Source: Carallia brachiata
Lineage: Eukaryota; Streptophyta; Magnoliopsida; Malpighiales; Rhizophoraceae
Assembly: GCA_021464245.1 (NCBI GenBank)
Contig: JADCRB010000028.1
Span: forward strand, 5,871,067 to 5,935,066
Reading direction: 5' to 3'
Length of the DNA: 64,000 bases
The first letter of the stretch is position 1; each line of letters begins with the position of its first letter. The notes beneath the pieces are model-generated. The model made no database searches, was not told the origin of the DNA, and was given only the letters and a program-made list of their open reading frames with translations. This document shows, piece by piece, positions 1 to 11,391 of this stretch. The translations under genes and the position numbers were made by a program.

Positions 1-1300
1 GAATAAAATGTAGGTGTTAGATATAAATAAATTTGTATATAACATAAATTATATTCAATGCTTTTTTATGTTTTTTTTTTTACTCACAATTCCTTTCCCT
101 TTTATGTTGAAACTATTATAATGAAAAGTTATAATAAAGATGGCCTAATTTTAAAATTCTAGATTACATGCGCTTTCGAATTTTCTATTTGATCCGAAGA
201 TGAAGGAGTACAGATATAGTGGGACAAAATTTTTGAATTACGGAACCTAATCTCCACCACTAGCACCCTTGCACGTGTAATGTATTGATAGCCGTTGAAA
301 TAATATACAAGTATAATTGGGGGACATAAAATTACGAGCAAGCGCATTGGGGGTAGTGGTTGCAGCGCACTTTTCCAATGTCAAGGTTTAGAGTTCGAAA
401 TCCCCCCAACATAGACGTTGTTCAACTTTTCCAGTAATTTTGCTAGGTGATGTGGCGAGCTCATGTAGTGACACGTTATTAGATTCAGATCCAACTGAAT
501 CGTGAAAATTGGGACTGATTCAACCGGTTCACAGTTGAACCGGGCAGTTCAACGGTTTAACACTGATTCTGAAATTAAGCAATTTTTAAGTGGAAATCGA
601 ATAAAAAATCAGATCGATTCTCAATTTAATCAATTAAACTGATCGACCTGGTTTAGTTTTAAAAACTATGCATAACATAAGTGAAGAGGAAAACGCTATC
701 CAGTTTGCTTATATCTATTATTTGGGCCACAGGCCCCTGCATTAATCACTCGGAATCAAGAGAGCCCAATGTTATTGTGTGACAGTCCTGGTCCAGTGGG
801 CCAAATTTCATAGCCTTTTTAATTAGTCCATCAAAAATCCTCCACGTGGCCCGCCCTGTTGTCGCAAACTTCAAATCATGATCAATTCATCTTCTAAATG
901 TTCAATACACTTCCGTTTCCTACATTTCAAATTTACTGCTAAAAAATCAAAACCCCACGAGATTAGTGAATCTTTGAGCTTATTTTTTTCCCATTCTTAT
1001 CGTTGACACTTGACTGGGTAACATAAAAATCTCGTTTTATCTCGAATCCAAAACTTGATTCAATAATTTATTGTAATTATAAACTTTTGTTTTTTTTTTC
1101 TTTTTATATCAAAGCAATTCTTTTACATAAAGACATAAATAATCAGTAATTAATCTGTTAGTTATTAATGTTAAAGGTGAAGAAAATGACAATTCTAAAG
1201 ACACTACAAGAAGATGCACATTACTCCAATTAATATCACATTTATGTGGGACATTAATCTCCCATTTATGTCAAAAAATTTATGTGGGAGTAGTTTTGTG
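1..1300. other. Intergenic, AT-rich, no gene recognised
   Basis: No coding region with family similarity is visible on either strand. The stretch is AT-rich with long homopolymer runs. A tRNA-like head of a SINE lies near 337-415, and a GGTTCAACCGG-type repetitive motif cluster lies at about 500-660, which looks like an old repeat relic. Nothing else could be supported. Confidence 0.6.
337..415 (+). repeat. SINE-like tRNA-derived head (fragment)
   Basis: A GGGGGTAGTGGTTGC block resembles a tRNA A-box and, about 40 bases on, GAGTTCGAAATCC resembles a B-box. The aminoacyl stem and anticodon arm needed for a functional tRNA are not present. This looks like the 5' part of a decayed SINE. No poly-A tail or target duplication was identified. 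Confidence 0.35.
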
Positions 1301-1763
1301 ATTAATTAGAGCTCAGTTTGGCCAGACCCGTCCGTTTGAACAGATGTGGGCACGAACACTACGGTTCATTTTTGGGTTAATGATGAACGGGCCATTCTAT
1401 TTCCTAATGACATAATAAGTATTGCATTTTGCAGGCTAAAGCCTAACGGCAGGCTCTGTTTATCAACCAGCCCAAGAAGCTGACATGTGTGCATGGGCAT
1501 AATGTGCGATATGTATCAATTGGATTGTTTTTTCTCGGCTGTGGCAGTTTAGTTGATGTGAGCCTGTCCAACACACCATCACGTGACAAGCAGGTTGTCT
1601 ACGTGTCAGCCAACGTTAAGCTTGTCAATAAACTATACCTTAATTAGTATTTAAATTATTTATAAATATAAAGATTTTAAATTAGAATTTTAGTTGAAAT
1701 CAATTGAAAAAAAAAAAAAGAGAAAATATATATTCATTATAACCTAACAATAAAATCCTTCAG

Positions 1764-1910
1764 AATGCTGGAAATTCTTCAGGAGCTGGAGTTCCATATA
1801 AAAAGAACAGTATCCTTCCAATCTGTAGCTTCTGCCACACAAAGATGATAGTTTCTAATGAGCCTCACCTCCTTTGCATCTTAATGCACATAGTGCTCCA
1901 TTTTCACCAG
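1764..1910 (-). pseudogene. Dioxygenase exon-1 3'-end relic (unit 0)
   Basis: Reading the minus strand gives a decayed version of the end of dioxygenase exon 1. It has a KMEHYV motif where intact copies read VKKEYYT, then DAKEV, a stretch resembling SNNDLYVSK, and ATDWKDT where intact copies read TANWRDT. It contains in-frame stops. Similar relics occur at 11222-11391 and 28612-28755 at the same position in other units, downstream of the main gene. Confidence 0.65.
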
Positions 1911-2259
1911 CTAGTTAGACCAAATTAAATTAAACAGTTTGCCGATCAGCAAAGTTCAGTGTACTTAATTAAGTTTCAGCATGGTTGTGGTACAAGGGTC
2001 CATATCAGCATAAATGTTGCAGGATACAATAAAAATCATTCAACTGTCCATTCTAAGTAGTTCACTCAAGCACTGAAATGTAAGTGTGATTTCCAAATGT
2101 AGCATGTGGACGATTGCTAAAACCTTAATTGCTGAGTTAAGGTCTACTCTTACCAATGTTAACATCAGCTTAAACTATTAACAGAGACATAAAAACAATG
2201 CCCAGCTGCTCAAGAGATGAAGGCAATCAAGAAAATGCTGATTTTTTCATTATGGTTCT

Positions 2260-2556
2260 TGTTGGAGGTGCAAGTGATGAGTCTAAGGTAATGCAAAAAA
2301 CTCTCACATAGATAAGAGTGTAGAGGGCAACACTATATAAATGAAGTTAAAAAGACCTATTTTCAAATCAATTGATTTTGATAAAGATGTAAAGTCCATG
2401 CCTCATTTGTTGGTTGCTTGTTCTATATACCCGTGACGTGAGAGGTCAACCATGAATCCCGAAGTCTGGATATGCAGAAGCCAAGCCCAAAGAGTGGAAG
2501 AAAATTCTGAACGTCATATGAGCCCGCGTATTCCATATGTACCGAAAAATTCAATA
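2260..2556 (+). repeat. TRIM 5' LTR
   Basis: 297 bp, aligned by eye to 2711-3035 over its whole length. Shared words include AATGCAAAAAACTCTCACAT and CTCATTTGTTRGTTGCTTG. It begins TGTTGG and ends at the primer-binding site. Confidence 0.82.
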
Positions 2557-2710
2557 TGGTATCAAAGCGAAAATGATCTTAAAAGATCTGTGAATGATGG
2601 ATGCATCGTTGAGAAACTAAGCCGTATCAACAGTTAGTAGTTGTGTTGGCATATCTTGAGAAAAAGCAAAAGCCCAATCCACCGTGCAGAGACTCATACC
2701 AGAGGGGGAG

Positions 2711-3035
2711 TGTTGAAGTTGCAAGTGATGAGTTTTAAGGCAATGCAAAAAACTCTCACATGTATAAGGAATGTAGAAAACAAGCATTATATAAATAGAG
2801 TTAAAAGACTTATTTTCAAATCAGTTAGTTTTGGTAAAGATGTGGAGTCCATGACTCATTTGTTAGTTGCTTGCTCTATATATTTGTGATGTGGGAAGTT
2901 AACCTCGAAATCCGGAGTTTAAATATGCAAAAGCCGAGTCCGAAGAGTGGAAGAAAATTTCGAACGTCATGTGAGCCTGCGTATTCCGCATTAACATTGT
3001 GAGTCCGCGTATTTCACATGCGCTGAAATTCAACA
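2711..3035 (+). repeat. TRIM 3' LTR
   Basis: 325 bp. It is longer than the 5' LTR because a GCGTATTYC-containing segment near its 3' end is repeated (about 2980-3020). It ends CAACA and is followed by the target duplication. Confidence 0.82.
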
Positions 3036-3598
3036 ATTCTCAAAAAGATGGCTAATCTTTGCTCTATGTTTTTGTTGGTTTTGTGAGTGAAGAAGATGAA
3101 TAAGTATTAGAGCTGCAAACGCAGCAGTGAGCTCCTAAGTGGCAGAAACTGAAACTGCAGCAAAGAGAGAAAGAGAAGGAAACCTATAAACTATTTGTGA
3201 TAAAAGAAAATATGAAGAGACATGATGTTGTTCAGAATTCTTAATTTTTATTGATATATTTGCTCCATTATATAGGAGTCTTTTACATGAACAAGACATT
3301 ACAAGAGGCATGGTTCACAATATTTAGGATAAAATTACAAGCGAAGATAGTTTAAGAAGCAATCAAGTGCTTCTTTATGACAAATAAGGAAAAAAAAGAA
3401 AGAAAGGGACAGCAATACAACCTGCTTCAGTTCATTACATAGAAACCAAACCAAACTAGTTCCTGGTTGGAATTTAACCTCTTCCTTGATTAATAACTAG
3501 AAATGACAGCAAAAACACAAAGTCTTTTAACTTGATCTTTTGGCAGGAATGATGATTTGATCAGCAAGGAAGCTAGGTTTCCCAACAGTTTTCCCCTC

Positions 3599-4902
3599 TT
3601 ATTTAGCATTATGCAACCTGAACTGATTAAGCGTGGGATGTCATCGTAAAATAACTTTGAGTAGAAATGAGCAAAATAGTTCCTCTGCAGAACTTCCTGG
3701 TACAAAGGAGGATTTTCATGTGACACCAAATCCTTTATCGAACCATAAAGCCTATCCGATGGGCGATGACCGTTTGAAAAGAAAAAAGCCACTGATACTC
3801 TTGGGCCATTATGTGTAGTCAGCACCCTGTGCCTGGCACTCTTGAACATATCATTTGATATAAGCCGCTCCAACACAATACTAAATTAGATAGCTTCAAA
3901 GAGCTAGGCCATAAATGGTTTCAGCGTTAACAACATAAGGGTCGGTAAATAAATTCAAATGTGTTGTGTTTACCTAAAGAAGGTCACCAACATTCACTAC
4001 AAAAGCACCAGGAACTGGAGGGACATCAACCCATTGATTTTGGCAACGAACCTGGAGGCCACCAATATGATTTTGCAGAAGAATAGTAATGAAAGAGGGA
4101 TCTGGGTGCTCAGAGGCCCCCAGGGTCGATTGGGCTCAGGGGTATGCCGGATAGTAATGCCATGCTATAAAGTGCCCTTTAGCAGAGACAATGTCAATTA
4201 GATGGCTAGGCTTGAGACCAAGGGCCTCTAACAGAACCTGAAAAATGGTAAGTCCCAACTCCTTGACGTGTTCTGAGTACTTGATCAATATCTGCCTGCA
4301 ATGTGGACGGACATTTGTGAGCGGAAACTGGCCTACCCCCATCGTTTGCAATTCTAAACCAAAGGAACTTACCTGCAAACTTCTGGCAATTCTTGAGGAT
4401 CAGGGGCATTCGGTGCCCTTACACAAATCAGTGTATCCCTCCAATCTGCCGCTTAGACTGATATAGAGAAATGTTGCTGATGAACTTCACCTTCCTGTGC
4501 CGTCACGCAAATAAAACTCCATCTTAACCTCCTTTGGCTGTTCATGAAGCCTTCATACCCCATCAATCATCTCACTCAGTACATCACAGATATTCCATGG
4601 TTCACAACTTGAAAGAATCCCCATGTCTCAGAAGCTTTTCAAATTTCTTCAATTATTTCATTTCGTCCAATACCATTTTTCACGCCTTGGAGGTCTATAA
4701 CTGGGAATTGGATACTGGCTGCTGACCCTGAAGGCGATCTCTCAGAAAAAACTTCATCTTGCCTGACAAGGAAAGATGAAATTTTGTCAATCCCTGCATC
4801 CACAAGTCCCTTAACACCAGCGTTTGATTCGTCAAAGGCCTTGAGTTCTTTTTCTCTATTGTAGCTTGATCCTTTTTCATCAGAATTCACTGACAAATCC
4901 AT
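3599..4902 (-). pseudogene. 2-oxoglutarate-dependent dioxygenase pseudogene (copy 1)
   Basis: Three exons match the intact copies: 4373-4902, 3974-4295 (322 nt, same length as in intact copies) and 3599-3864. Exon 1 begins MDLSVNSDEKG and keeps the RKELK.FDES-type and [10 protein letters not shown] motifs. It has stops where intact copies encode Arg (EEIR) and Cys (GVCR), and a frameshift after NHGIS. Exon 2 has an extra base near YYPA and ends in TAG where intact copies have CAG (DLLQ). The HxD motif survives as H-P-D, and exon 3 keeps the distal His (SARHRVL) and RVS. Exon 3 is one base short. A functional product is not possible. This copy is clearly more diverged than copies 2-4, so it is probably a separate ancestral paralog. 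Confidence 0.9.
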
Positions 4903-5228
4903 GTTCAACAGACTGAACAGAATATGACGAGAATTTATTACTTAAAGCCAAGCAAAGTTTGAATAAGCACACCTACAAGCAGCTAACCAACCTTGAGTGG
5001 ACTAGGAAGCTGCATTCTAATCAACTCACTCAATTTAGCAAACATATCCCCTGGCCTGACTCTCCTTTTCTCCTCTCTGCTCCCTCTCTCTCGGCTTCTC
5101 GCTTTCCCTCTCTCTCCATGTTTCGCTCTCTGCCGAGCCACCCTTTATAATAAGGATAAAAGTTTCGACCCGCACTGTGCCGCCGCCCGGGCCATGGGAG
5201 GAAATACAAAACATTACTAATTAAATAC
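4903..5228 (-). promoter_or_regulatory. Promoter-side flank of dioxygenase copy 1 (approximate)
   Basis: The flank upstream of copy 1 includes a pyrimidine-rich CTCTCT stretch at 5055-5125 and a TATAATA-like motif near 5145-5153 (TTATAATAAGG on the plus strand, TTATTATAA on the minus). It is conserved at 17525-17830 next to the truncated copy, so the upstream region was duplicated with exon 1. No functional element can be proven from sequence alone. Confidence 0.35.
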
Positions 5229-5229
5229 A

Positions 5230-6339
5230 AGCTTTGATAATTTGTGTAAAAATATTTTTTTAAGAAAAATAAATTTTTTTGAAGTTGAAATTTTTTTTTG
5301 ACGCATATTATATAAAATTTACATTTTTAAATTTTAAAATAATATTTATTTAATTTTAAATTTAAATTTATTTTTTCACATTTTATAGAAAAAATGTCAT
5401 TTTAGAACCACTCTCTTATAATAAAAGGGATCGTAAAAAATGTAGGGAGCTTTATATGGTCATCATTGGTCATCACATGGCCATCATTGTCTTGATCTGT
5501 CATAAACTCTTTTTGTTTTTCAACAAACCATTGATCAAACCAATAAGACCAAAAAACCGCCAACCACAAGCCCCATTATTGATTTCTCTACGACAAGAAG
5601 AACCAAAGCGTAGATACAAGAATCTGTAATATGCAATCTGAAATTAAAAATTATAATCTTCAGATGATTTTGAGTTGTGTGTCAAATATTACTCAAGATA
5701 AAATAAAGTCTTTGATTGCACTTGAGCAGATATAAAATCAAGAAGAGAAAAATGTATATGCAATCTTATTGATTTTTCTGCAGTAGAATTCAATCAGTAT
5801 AAATCCTTAAATTTTATTTTGCAAAGAAAATTATGTATAGGAGACATCTATTTAGACAATCAAACAATTGAGTTACATCAAACAATTGAGTTGTAACTGT
5901 TTAGACATCACTGATAAAACAGTTAATTTAACAAAAAAAATTGTAGGAATTTAATTAATTAAAATATTATTAATTAATTACATAATAAATTATCATGTGT
6001 CACGTGCTAAGTGCTAAGTGTGCCTCTGCATCGCTTGTATTTGTCGATAGCCTTCCCTTTAAGGCAATTATACATATGCCAAGTATTTTCATGTATAAGG
6101 CTAAAAAATGTCTTTCTCTATTTCACGTAGGATTCTTTAGTTTTCTTTTTACTTGTTCCTTTTGAAATTACACTAACACGAAGAAAAATAAAAAAGTGTA
6201 CATGGCATAACTCATAATATTTTTAATCGTCTCTACTGATTAACTTAAATTTTTAGATGTTTATTTACAAATAATGGACCGGAGGGCTCTGCTGGTCGAA
6301 ACAGCATCAAGAAATGAAGTTTAGGTGTAATCCCGAAGG
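5230..6339. other. Duplicated intergenic spacer (unit 1, distal part)
   Basis: AT-rich noncoding spacer collinear with 17880-19130. Its last ~190 bases match 25540-25740 as well. It contains no plausible gene. Confidence 0.6.
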
Positions 6340-6347
6340 CCACAAAT

Positions 6348-6686
6348 TAGAGGTGTTCGTGATTCAGTTAATTGAGCTAAACCATCATAATTGTTCTTGA
6401 ATAAAATTTTTTGATTGTATAAAATTGAAAATTATTTTTGAACTTCGGTTAACGGAAGTTCAATTAACTGAAAATTTTAAATTCAATTTTAGTTAACTGA
6501 ATTTAATAACTAAAAAAGTTCAGATTATAATCTAAATGCAAATAAATATTTTTGATATATATATATAACTATTATTATATATAAAAATAAATAAATAATT
6601 ATTTGCGATGTAATAATATTTTGTTAATATTTATTTATTTATTTATTAATAATTATTACATTAGTAATATTTTTTTTATTAAAAAA

Positions 6687-6777
<91 letters not shown>

Positions 6778-7040
6778 CGTGTGTGTGTGTGTGTGTGTGT
6801 GGGCGCGTGTGTCTCTCTCTCTCTCTCTCTATGTATATATATATATATATATAATAGTATTTCGGTTCGGTTCGGTTAATTATAATTTTTTAATATTAAA
6901 AATTAAAATTTAAATAAAAATTTCTATTTTTTTCGGTTCAGTTAACTGATTAAAAATTAATTCAATTAACTGAAAATTCGATTTAATTCAATTCAATTTT
7001 ATCAATTAATTGAAATTTTTAGTTTTTTAAAACACCCCTA
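6348..7040. mobile_element. hAT-like non-autonomous DNA transposon (693 bp)
   Basis: The ends are inverted repeats TAGAGGTGTT (left) and AACACCCCTA (right). CCACAAAT is duplicated on both sides (6340-6347 and 7041-7048), the 8-bp duplication typical of hAT. The sister units have the undisturbed site: GGCCACAAACTGGTGCGC at 19143-19160 and GGCCACAAATTGGTGCGC near 25750. There is no transposase. Its interior holds long AT, GT and CT microsatellites. The insertion post-dates the unit duplication or was absent from the template. Confidence 0.85.
6691..6830. repeat. Compound (AT)n-(GT)n-(CT)n microsatellite
   Basis: About 40 bp of AT are followed by about 44 bp of GT, an interrupted GT run and about 20 bp of CT, all inside the hAT-like element. 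Reading frames through this block translate to YIYIYI and VCVCVC repeats and are not genes. Confidence 0.95.
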
Positions 7041-7048
7041 CCACAAAT

Positions 7049-8255
7049 TGGTGCGCTGCTACATAAATATTTGGAGGCAATAACACAAGGATTTCACTTA
7101 AATCTCTTTGTCAAAAATCAAGATACCATTTTCAGATCCTACTAAGAGTTTCATGCAAAAAATTTTTTAGTAAGTTTATTTATTTCTTTTTTTTAGACCA
7201 GTAAAATGAAAATTGGAAATTAAAATCTGTAGACTGTTTTAAATTATGTATAGTAAGTTATTATTTTTAAGGTTTTATTCATACTTCAATCATTACATTA
7301 GAGCTACTGCAAATTTCTTTCAAGATAAAATGAAGCCCATGATTGTATTAGTGTGTACATAAAATTAAGACAGAAGAGAAGAAAAGAATATGTTTTTACA
7401 AGATTATTTGTGCTGTTATTATTTTTCTGCAAAAGCACTTTATCCGTACGGACCCTTACATAAAATTAATTAAAAAATATAGACTTGGGATACGTCTATT
7501 CAAACACAACTATCATAAACAATTATTTGGGTACAACTGTCAATTAATTAATTACATAATTTTTATTTAATTAATTAAAAAATATGGTTAATTAATTAAC
7601 GTAACGACAATCTACCTTATGTCGCGTATACGTGCCAACTGCATTTAAAATAGAGTTCAGTTTGGGATTCATACGTAATTATATTTAGTATCAATATTAT
7701 GATGAACTTGTTTATTTTTGCGACAAAACTTATAGTTTTCGTAACAAAAAATAACGTGTTAATTTATTGTATCATATTTTATCAAGTTTGTTGCAGAAAT
7801 AAATAAGACTGTCACAATATATATACTAAATATGACTACTAACGTGTGGATCCCAAACTTTTTCCTTTAAAATAAACCGCGCGCATGCATGATACTTTAG
7901 GTCAAACAAAACAAATGCCAAGTATGTCTATTTATAAAACTTTTAAAACTGTTTTTTCTTTACCGCATAAAATTTTATTGTTTTCTTTCCCCGTATCTTT
8001 TTGAAAATACACGCACACCTTTGAGCCTACCCATCTGATTCATAGAAAGAACAAACAATGTCAGACCGAGGAAGAATCAATGCAATAATATTCTCGGGCC
8101 AATATGTTCGGCCGGCAACCTTTGCCTAGTGCACGCTTGCATATGTTTTTTTAATTTTTTGGTGAAAGAAATGAGAAAGTGAGGCAGTGACGTAGTTTTG
8201 TAAGAAAATATTGTGATTTTATGTTAAAAAAAAAAGTAAGAAGAAATTAAATCAT
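7049..8255. other. Duplicated intergenic spacer (unit 1, middle part)
   Basis: Noncoding, collinear with 19155-20180 and 25755-26720. No gene is visible. TTAATTAATTAA-rich stretches lie near 7535-7600. Confidence 0.6.
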
Positions 8256-8754
8256 GGGATAAATATTTTTAAAGTCTTAAACCTTTAGATTTTTTTACAT
8301 TTGAGTCCTAAACCTTTTTAACATTTCATTTGAGTCCTAAATCTTTTAATTTTTTACTATATCAGTCCTTTAAATTACGAAAAATAGTCAATCTATTAAT
8401 AAGTGAGTTCAATTTAATAAAAATTATTTAAAAAAGCTTAAATACATGAGTTAAGTATTTTTTTATCAACAAAATATGCATATTAAATATTTTTTTAATC
8501 AACAAATATACGAATTAAATAGGCAACATGTATATTTTTTTATAAAAAAGACATTCAATTCATATATTTAATCTTTTTTAAATAATTTTTTGTAAAGTTA
8601 AAATTATTTTTTAATAGATTGATCACTTTTTTTAAACAGAGGGACTAATTTAGTAGAAAATTAAAAAGTTTAGGACTCAAATGAAATGTCAAAAAGGTTT
8701 AGGACTCAAACGTAAAAAAACCTAAAGGTTTAGAACTAAAAAAATCTTTATCCC
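8256..8754. mobile_element. Foldback MITE, family A, copy 1 (499 bp)
   Basis: The element is almost a single long palindrome. Its left arm starts GGGATAAA and its right arm is the complement (TTTATCCC). TTTGAGTCCTAAACC-type repeats run inward from both ends. ATTAAATCAT is repeated on both sides (8246-8255 and 8755-8764), a 9-10 bp target duplication as in Mutator-like MITEs. Units 2 (about 20178) and 3 (about 26715) have empty sites. Confidence 0.85.
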
Positions 8755-8764
8755 ATTAAATCAT

Positions 8765-10433
8765 TATAATATAATTTATATTAGATAATAAACTGTAAAT
8801 TTAACCTCACATTTAATTTTGGAGAATTTGAACTCTAGCCACATGGCAGGCTGCTCGACCCCTTGTCAATCCATTCTTGGAATGGTGGTTGATTTTTTTT
8901 TTTTTTTTGGGGTATGAGCTGCTCCATACTCACAAAAATAAAACAAAAAAAAAAAAAAAAGCAGATAAAGCCCAAGAGAGCTAAACTGATTGATTACGTA
9001 AGAACAACAAAGAGTGCAAGAATTGGAGGGACCATCAGGCGACGGATTCAAAGAGAAATAGGCTAATGAGTAGACCCAGACAAAAAAAGAAAAAAAAAAA
9101 AAGAAAAAGGGTAATGACGTACACAATACTTCTTCAGCTATGATCAAATGGTTGCAGAGATTACTTTGATTGTGCCCAACGGAGTCTCCTACCCTTATTC
9201 TTTCTCACAATATAATGGAATGTTGGGGGAGAAGTATGAAGCAGTCTTTCGTGTGAACGTCCTCTCAGAGTGCATGTAGTGCATTGGTTGCGGTATCAGG
9301 ATCGAGTAAGCTAACAATGGTCTCGTATTGTTGTTTTATAGAGCCTCCTTCAATTTACCACAAATTTTAATTTAACTATTTATTATTATAAATATAATTC
9401 ATTCATAATATTACATTACTTAATAAATAAAGTCTATTTAAAATAAAAAAAAAAAAGAAAAAACATACTAGACCTTGGGCTTTACGATGTTGAACACTAA
9501 ATCTAAAGAGAATAGGAAATATAAATATAAAATTAAAATTGAACAAATAAAAAGAGCATCCCCGAGACTCTAATAATGAGATAAGCTGGATTATTTGAAC
9601 TGGTCGAGTTTTTTGAGACTTCTAACAACTAAATTTACATTACGGAATTCACCTACTTAAATTTGCTGAGCTTTTTTTTTTTTTTTTAAAATCAAAAATT
9701 TGCTAAGCTTGTAACGACAACACAATGCTGCAATGTAAGCACATAATAATATTACGACTGGCGCCGGTATAAACATTTTAATTACAACTCGGTCCGGCTT
9801 GGACCGCCCGATGACAGATTTGGGCACAAACTACTACGCTTCATTTTTGTGCTAATCATAGACAGGCCATTTTATGTTATTTATTATTATTATTATTTTT
9901 ATCTGAGACTGAATAATATTCAATTTATTGCATTAATTAATCTGAATTATTTTAGATAAAATTTTAAGGAATGATAGAAGTCTTTTAATAAATATTTAGT
10001 ATGATTATATTTTTAAAATTTAAATTTAAAATTTCGAATTAAAGAATAATAATAGACCTTTAGCGTGTCAGTACCTAATGGTTGGGCCATTTTATCTCCT
10101 AACGATATGATAAGTGTTGAATTTTGCAGGCTCAAGACTGACAACAGACTCTGTTTATCAACGGGCCCATCAAGCTGATACGTGTGCATGAACATTTGTG
10201 TGCCGTAGCCCGTATGTAGATTTTTTTTCAGGCGGTGGCGGCTTAAATTGTTGTGATACCCTTGTCCATCACACTATCACATGACAGATGAGCAGGTCTG
10301 TCTACGTGTCGGGCCAAAGTTTTACAGTCTATGAGTAGTAGCCTTCAATTGAAAGGTATAGGGTTTTGACCCCAAGATTGCTTCCTCATCCCTTATCCTT
10401 AAACAAAGGACTATTAGCTACTCTATATATATA
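8765..10433. other. Duplicated intergenic spacer (unit 1, proximal part)
   Basis: Noncoding and collinear with 20190-21735 and 26725-28535. 9780-10320 also matches unit 0 (1310-1620). Reading frames here are interrupted by homopolymers and have no family similarity. Confidence 0.6.
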
Positions 10434-10930
10434 GAGATAAGAATTTTTTTAGTCCTAAACCTTTAGATTTTTTTATATTTGAGTTCTAAACCTTTTTGAT
10501 ATTTCATTTGAGTCCTAAACTTTTTGATTTTCTACCAAATTAGTCTCTCTTTTTAACAAAAATGATCAATCTATTAAAAAATAATTTTAACTTTACAAAA
10601 AATTATTTAAAAAAGATTAAATATATGAATTGAATGTCTTTTTTATAAAAAAATATACATGTTACTTATTTAATTCGTATATTTGTTGATTAAAAAAATA
10701 TTTAATATGTATATTTTGTTGATGAAAAAAATATTTAACTCATGTATTTAAGCTTTTTTAAATGATTTTTATTAAATTAAACTCACTTATTAATAGATTG
10801 ACTACTTTTTGTAATTTAAAGGACTGATATAGTAAAAAATTAAAAGATTTAGGACTCAAATGAAATGTTAAAAAGGTTTAGAACTCAAACGTAAAAAAAT
10901 CTAAAGGTTTAGGATTTTAAAAATATATAT

Positions 10931-10933
<3 letters not shown>
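10434..10933. mobile_element. Foldback MITE, family A, copy 2 (500 bp)
   Basis: It starts GAGATAAG and ends ATATCCC. The internal arms carry AGTCCTAAACCTTTAG and its complement, and the whole is palindromic like the copy at 8256. It lies in a TATATA context that masks the exact target duplication. Unit 3 (28540-28600) has the same flanks without the element. Confidence 0.8.

Positions 10934-10934
<1 letters not shown>

Positions 10935-10974
<40 letters not shown>
10935..10974. repeat. (TA)n microsatellite
   Basis: About 20 TA repeats directly after the MITE at 10434-10933. A second AT run lies at 11188-11213. Confidence 0.95.
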
Positions 10975-10980
<6 letters not shown>

Positions 10981-11183
10981 TTTTATTATGTCTACATATA
11001 TTTTTTTTTTACAATCAAAAATATTTTTTTGTGCAATCACATAGAAAAAATGTACAACAAAAAAATAATAATATTTTTTAAATTATATTTTATCGATTTA
11101 GTTGTACAAAACACGTTTTTAGTTGTACAAAAAAAATTTCGTATGAAAATAGTAGAGAAAATTTATTTGGCCATAAACTTTTT

Positions 11184-11215
<32 letters not shown>

Positions 11216-11221
11216 CCCGGT

Positions 11222-11391
11222 ATCCTGCTCATTTCTGAAATTTCTTCAGGAGCTAGAGCAGCAGGTTCCATGACAAATTGGTTAGTATCCCTCCAATCTG
11301 TAGCTTTTCCCACATAAAGATGACAGTTGCTAATGAATCTCACCTCCTTTGCATCGTCGGGCACTTGATAATCCATTTTCACAAGCTTGTC
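11222..11391 (-). pseudogene. Dioxygenase exon-1 3'-end relic (unit 1)
   Basis: The frame is open and reads KMDYQVPDDAKEV, then CHLYVGK, ATDWRDT, and [14 protein letters not shown]. These correspond to the last ~55 codons of dioxygenase exon 1, ending at the normal splice position. No exon 2 or 3 follows in frame before the main gene. It is a piece of a different, more diverged paralog that travels with each unit. Confidence 0.75.

Larger units (their letters stand above)
2260..3035 (+). mobile_element. TRIM-type LTR retrotransposon (776 bp)
   Basis: Two direct repeats of about 300 bp (2260-2556 and 2711-3035) flank only about 154 bp of internal DNA. The first repeat is followed directly by TGGTATCAAAGC (2557-2568), a near match to the initiator tRNA-Met primer-binding site. 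The second is preceded by a purine tract AGAGGGGGAG (2701-2710). The LTR starts TGTTG and ends CAACA (CAATA in the 5' copy). GTTCT (2255-2259) and ATTCT (3036-3040) are a 5-bp target duplication with one mismatch. The sister unit at 11660-11690 has the uninterrupted target. There is no coding capacity, so this is a terminal-repeat retrotransposon in miniature. Confidence 0.85.
1310..4902 (-). repeat. Dioxygenase array, unit 0 (most diverged)
   Basis: This is the oldest-looking member of the tandem array. 1310-1620 matches the blocks at about 9780-10320, 21350-21620 and 28130-28450 (shared words include GGGCCATT and GCAGGCT). 1764-1910 is an exon relic, 1911-2259 matches the 3' flank at 11400-11670, and 3599-4902 is gene copy 1. 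A TRIM element (2260-3035) interrupts the 3' flank. The order of blocks is the same as in the other units, so this is a true copy and not a dispersed relic. Confidence 0.75.

Noticed and set aside
337..415. Possible tRNA gene
   Set aside because: A- and B-box-like words are present but no cloverleaf stems can be formed; better explained as a SINE head.
2452..2889. Two adjacent plus-strand frames
   Set aside because: They lie in the TRIM LTRs and its short internal region; no protein similarity and LTR structure explains them.
4959..5230. Overlapping frames upstream of dioxygenase copy 1 (also at 17578)
   Set aside because: The sequence is duplicated, but substitutions and indels do not preserve the frame. 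It is a pyrimidine-rich promoter-side flank.
6603..6913. Open frames of YIYIYI and VCVCVC repeats
   Set aside because: They are translations of a compound microsatellite inside an hAT-like element.
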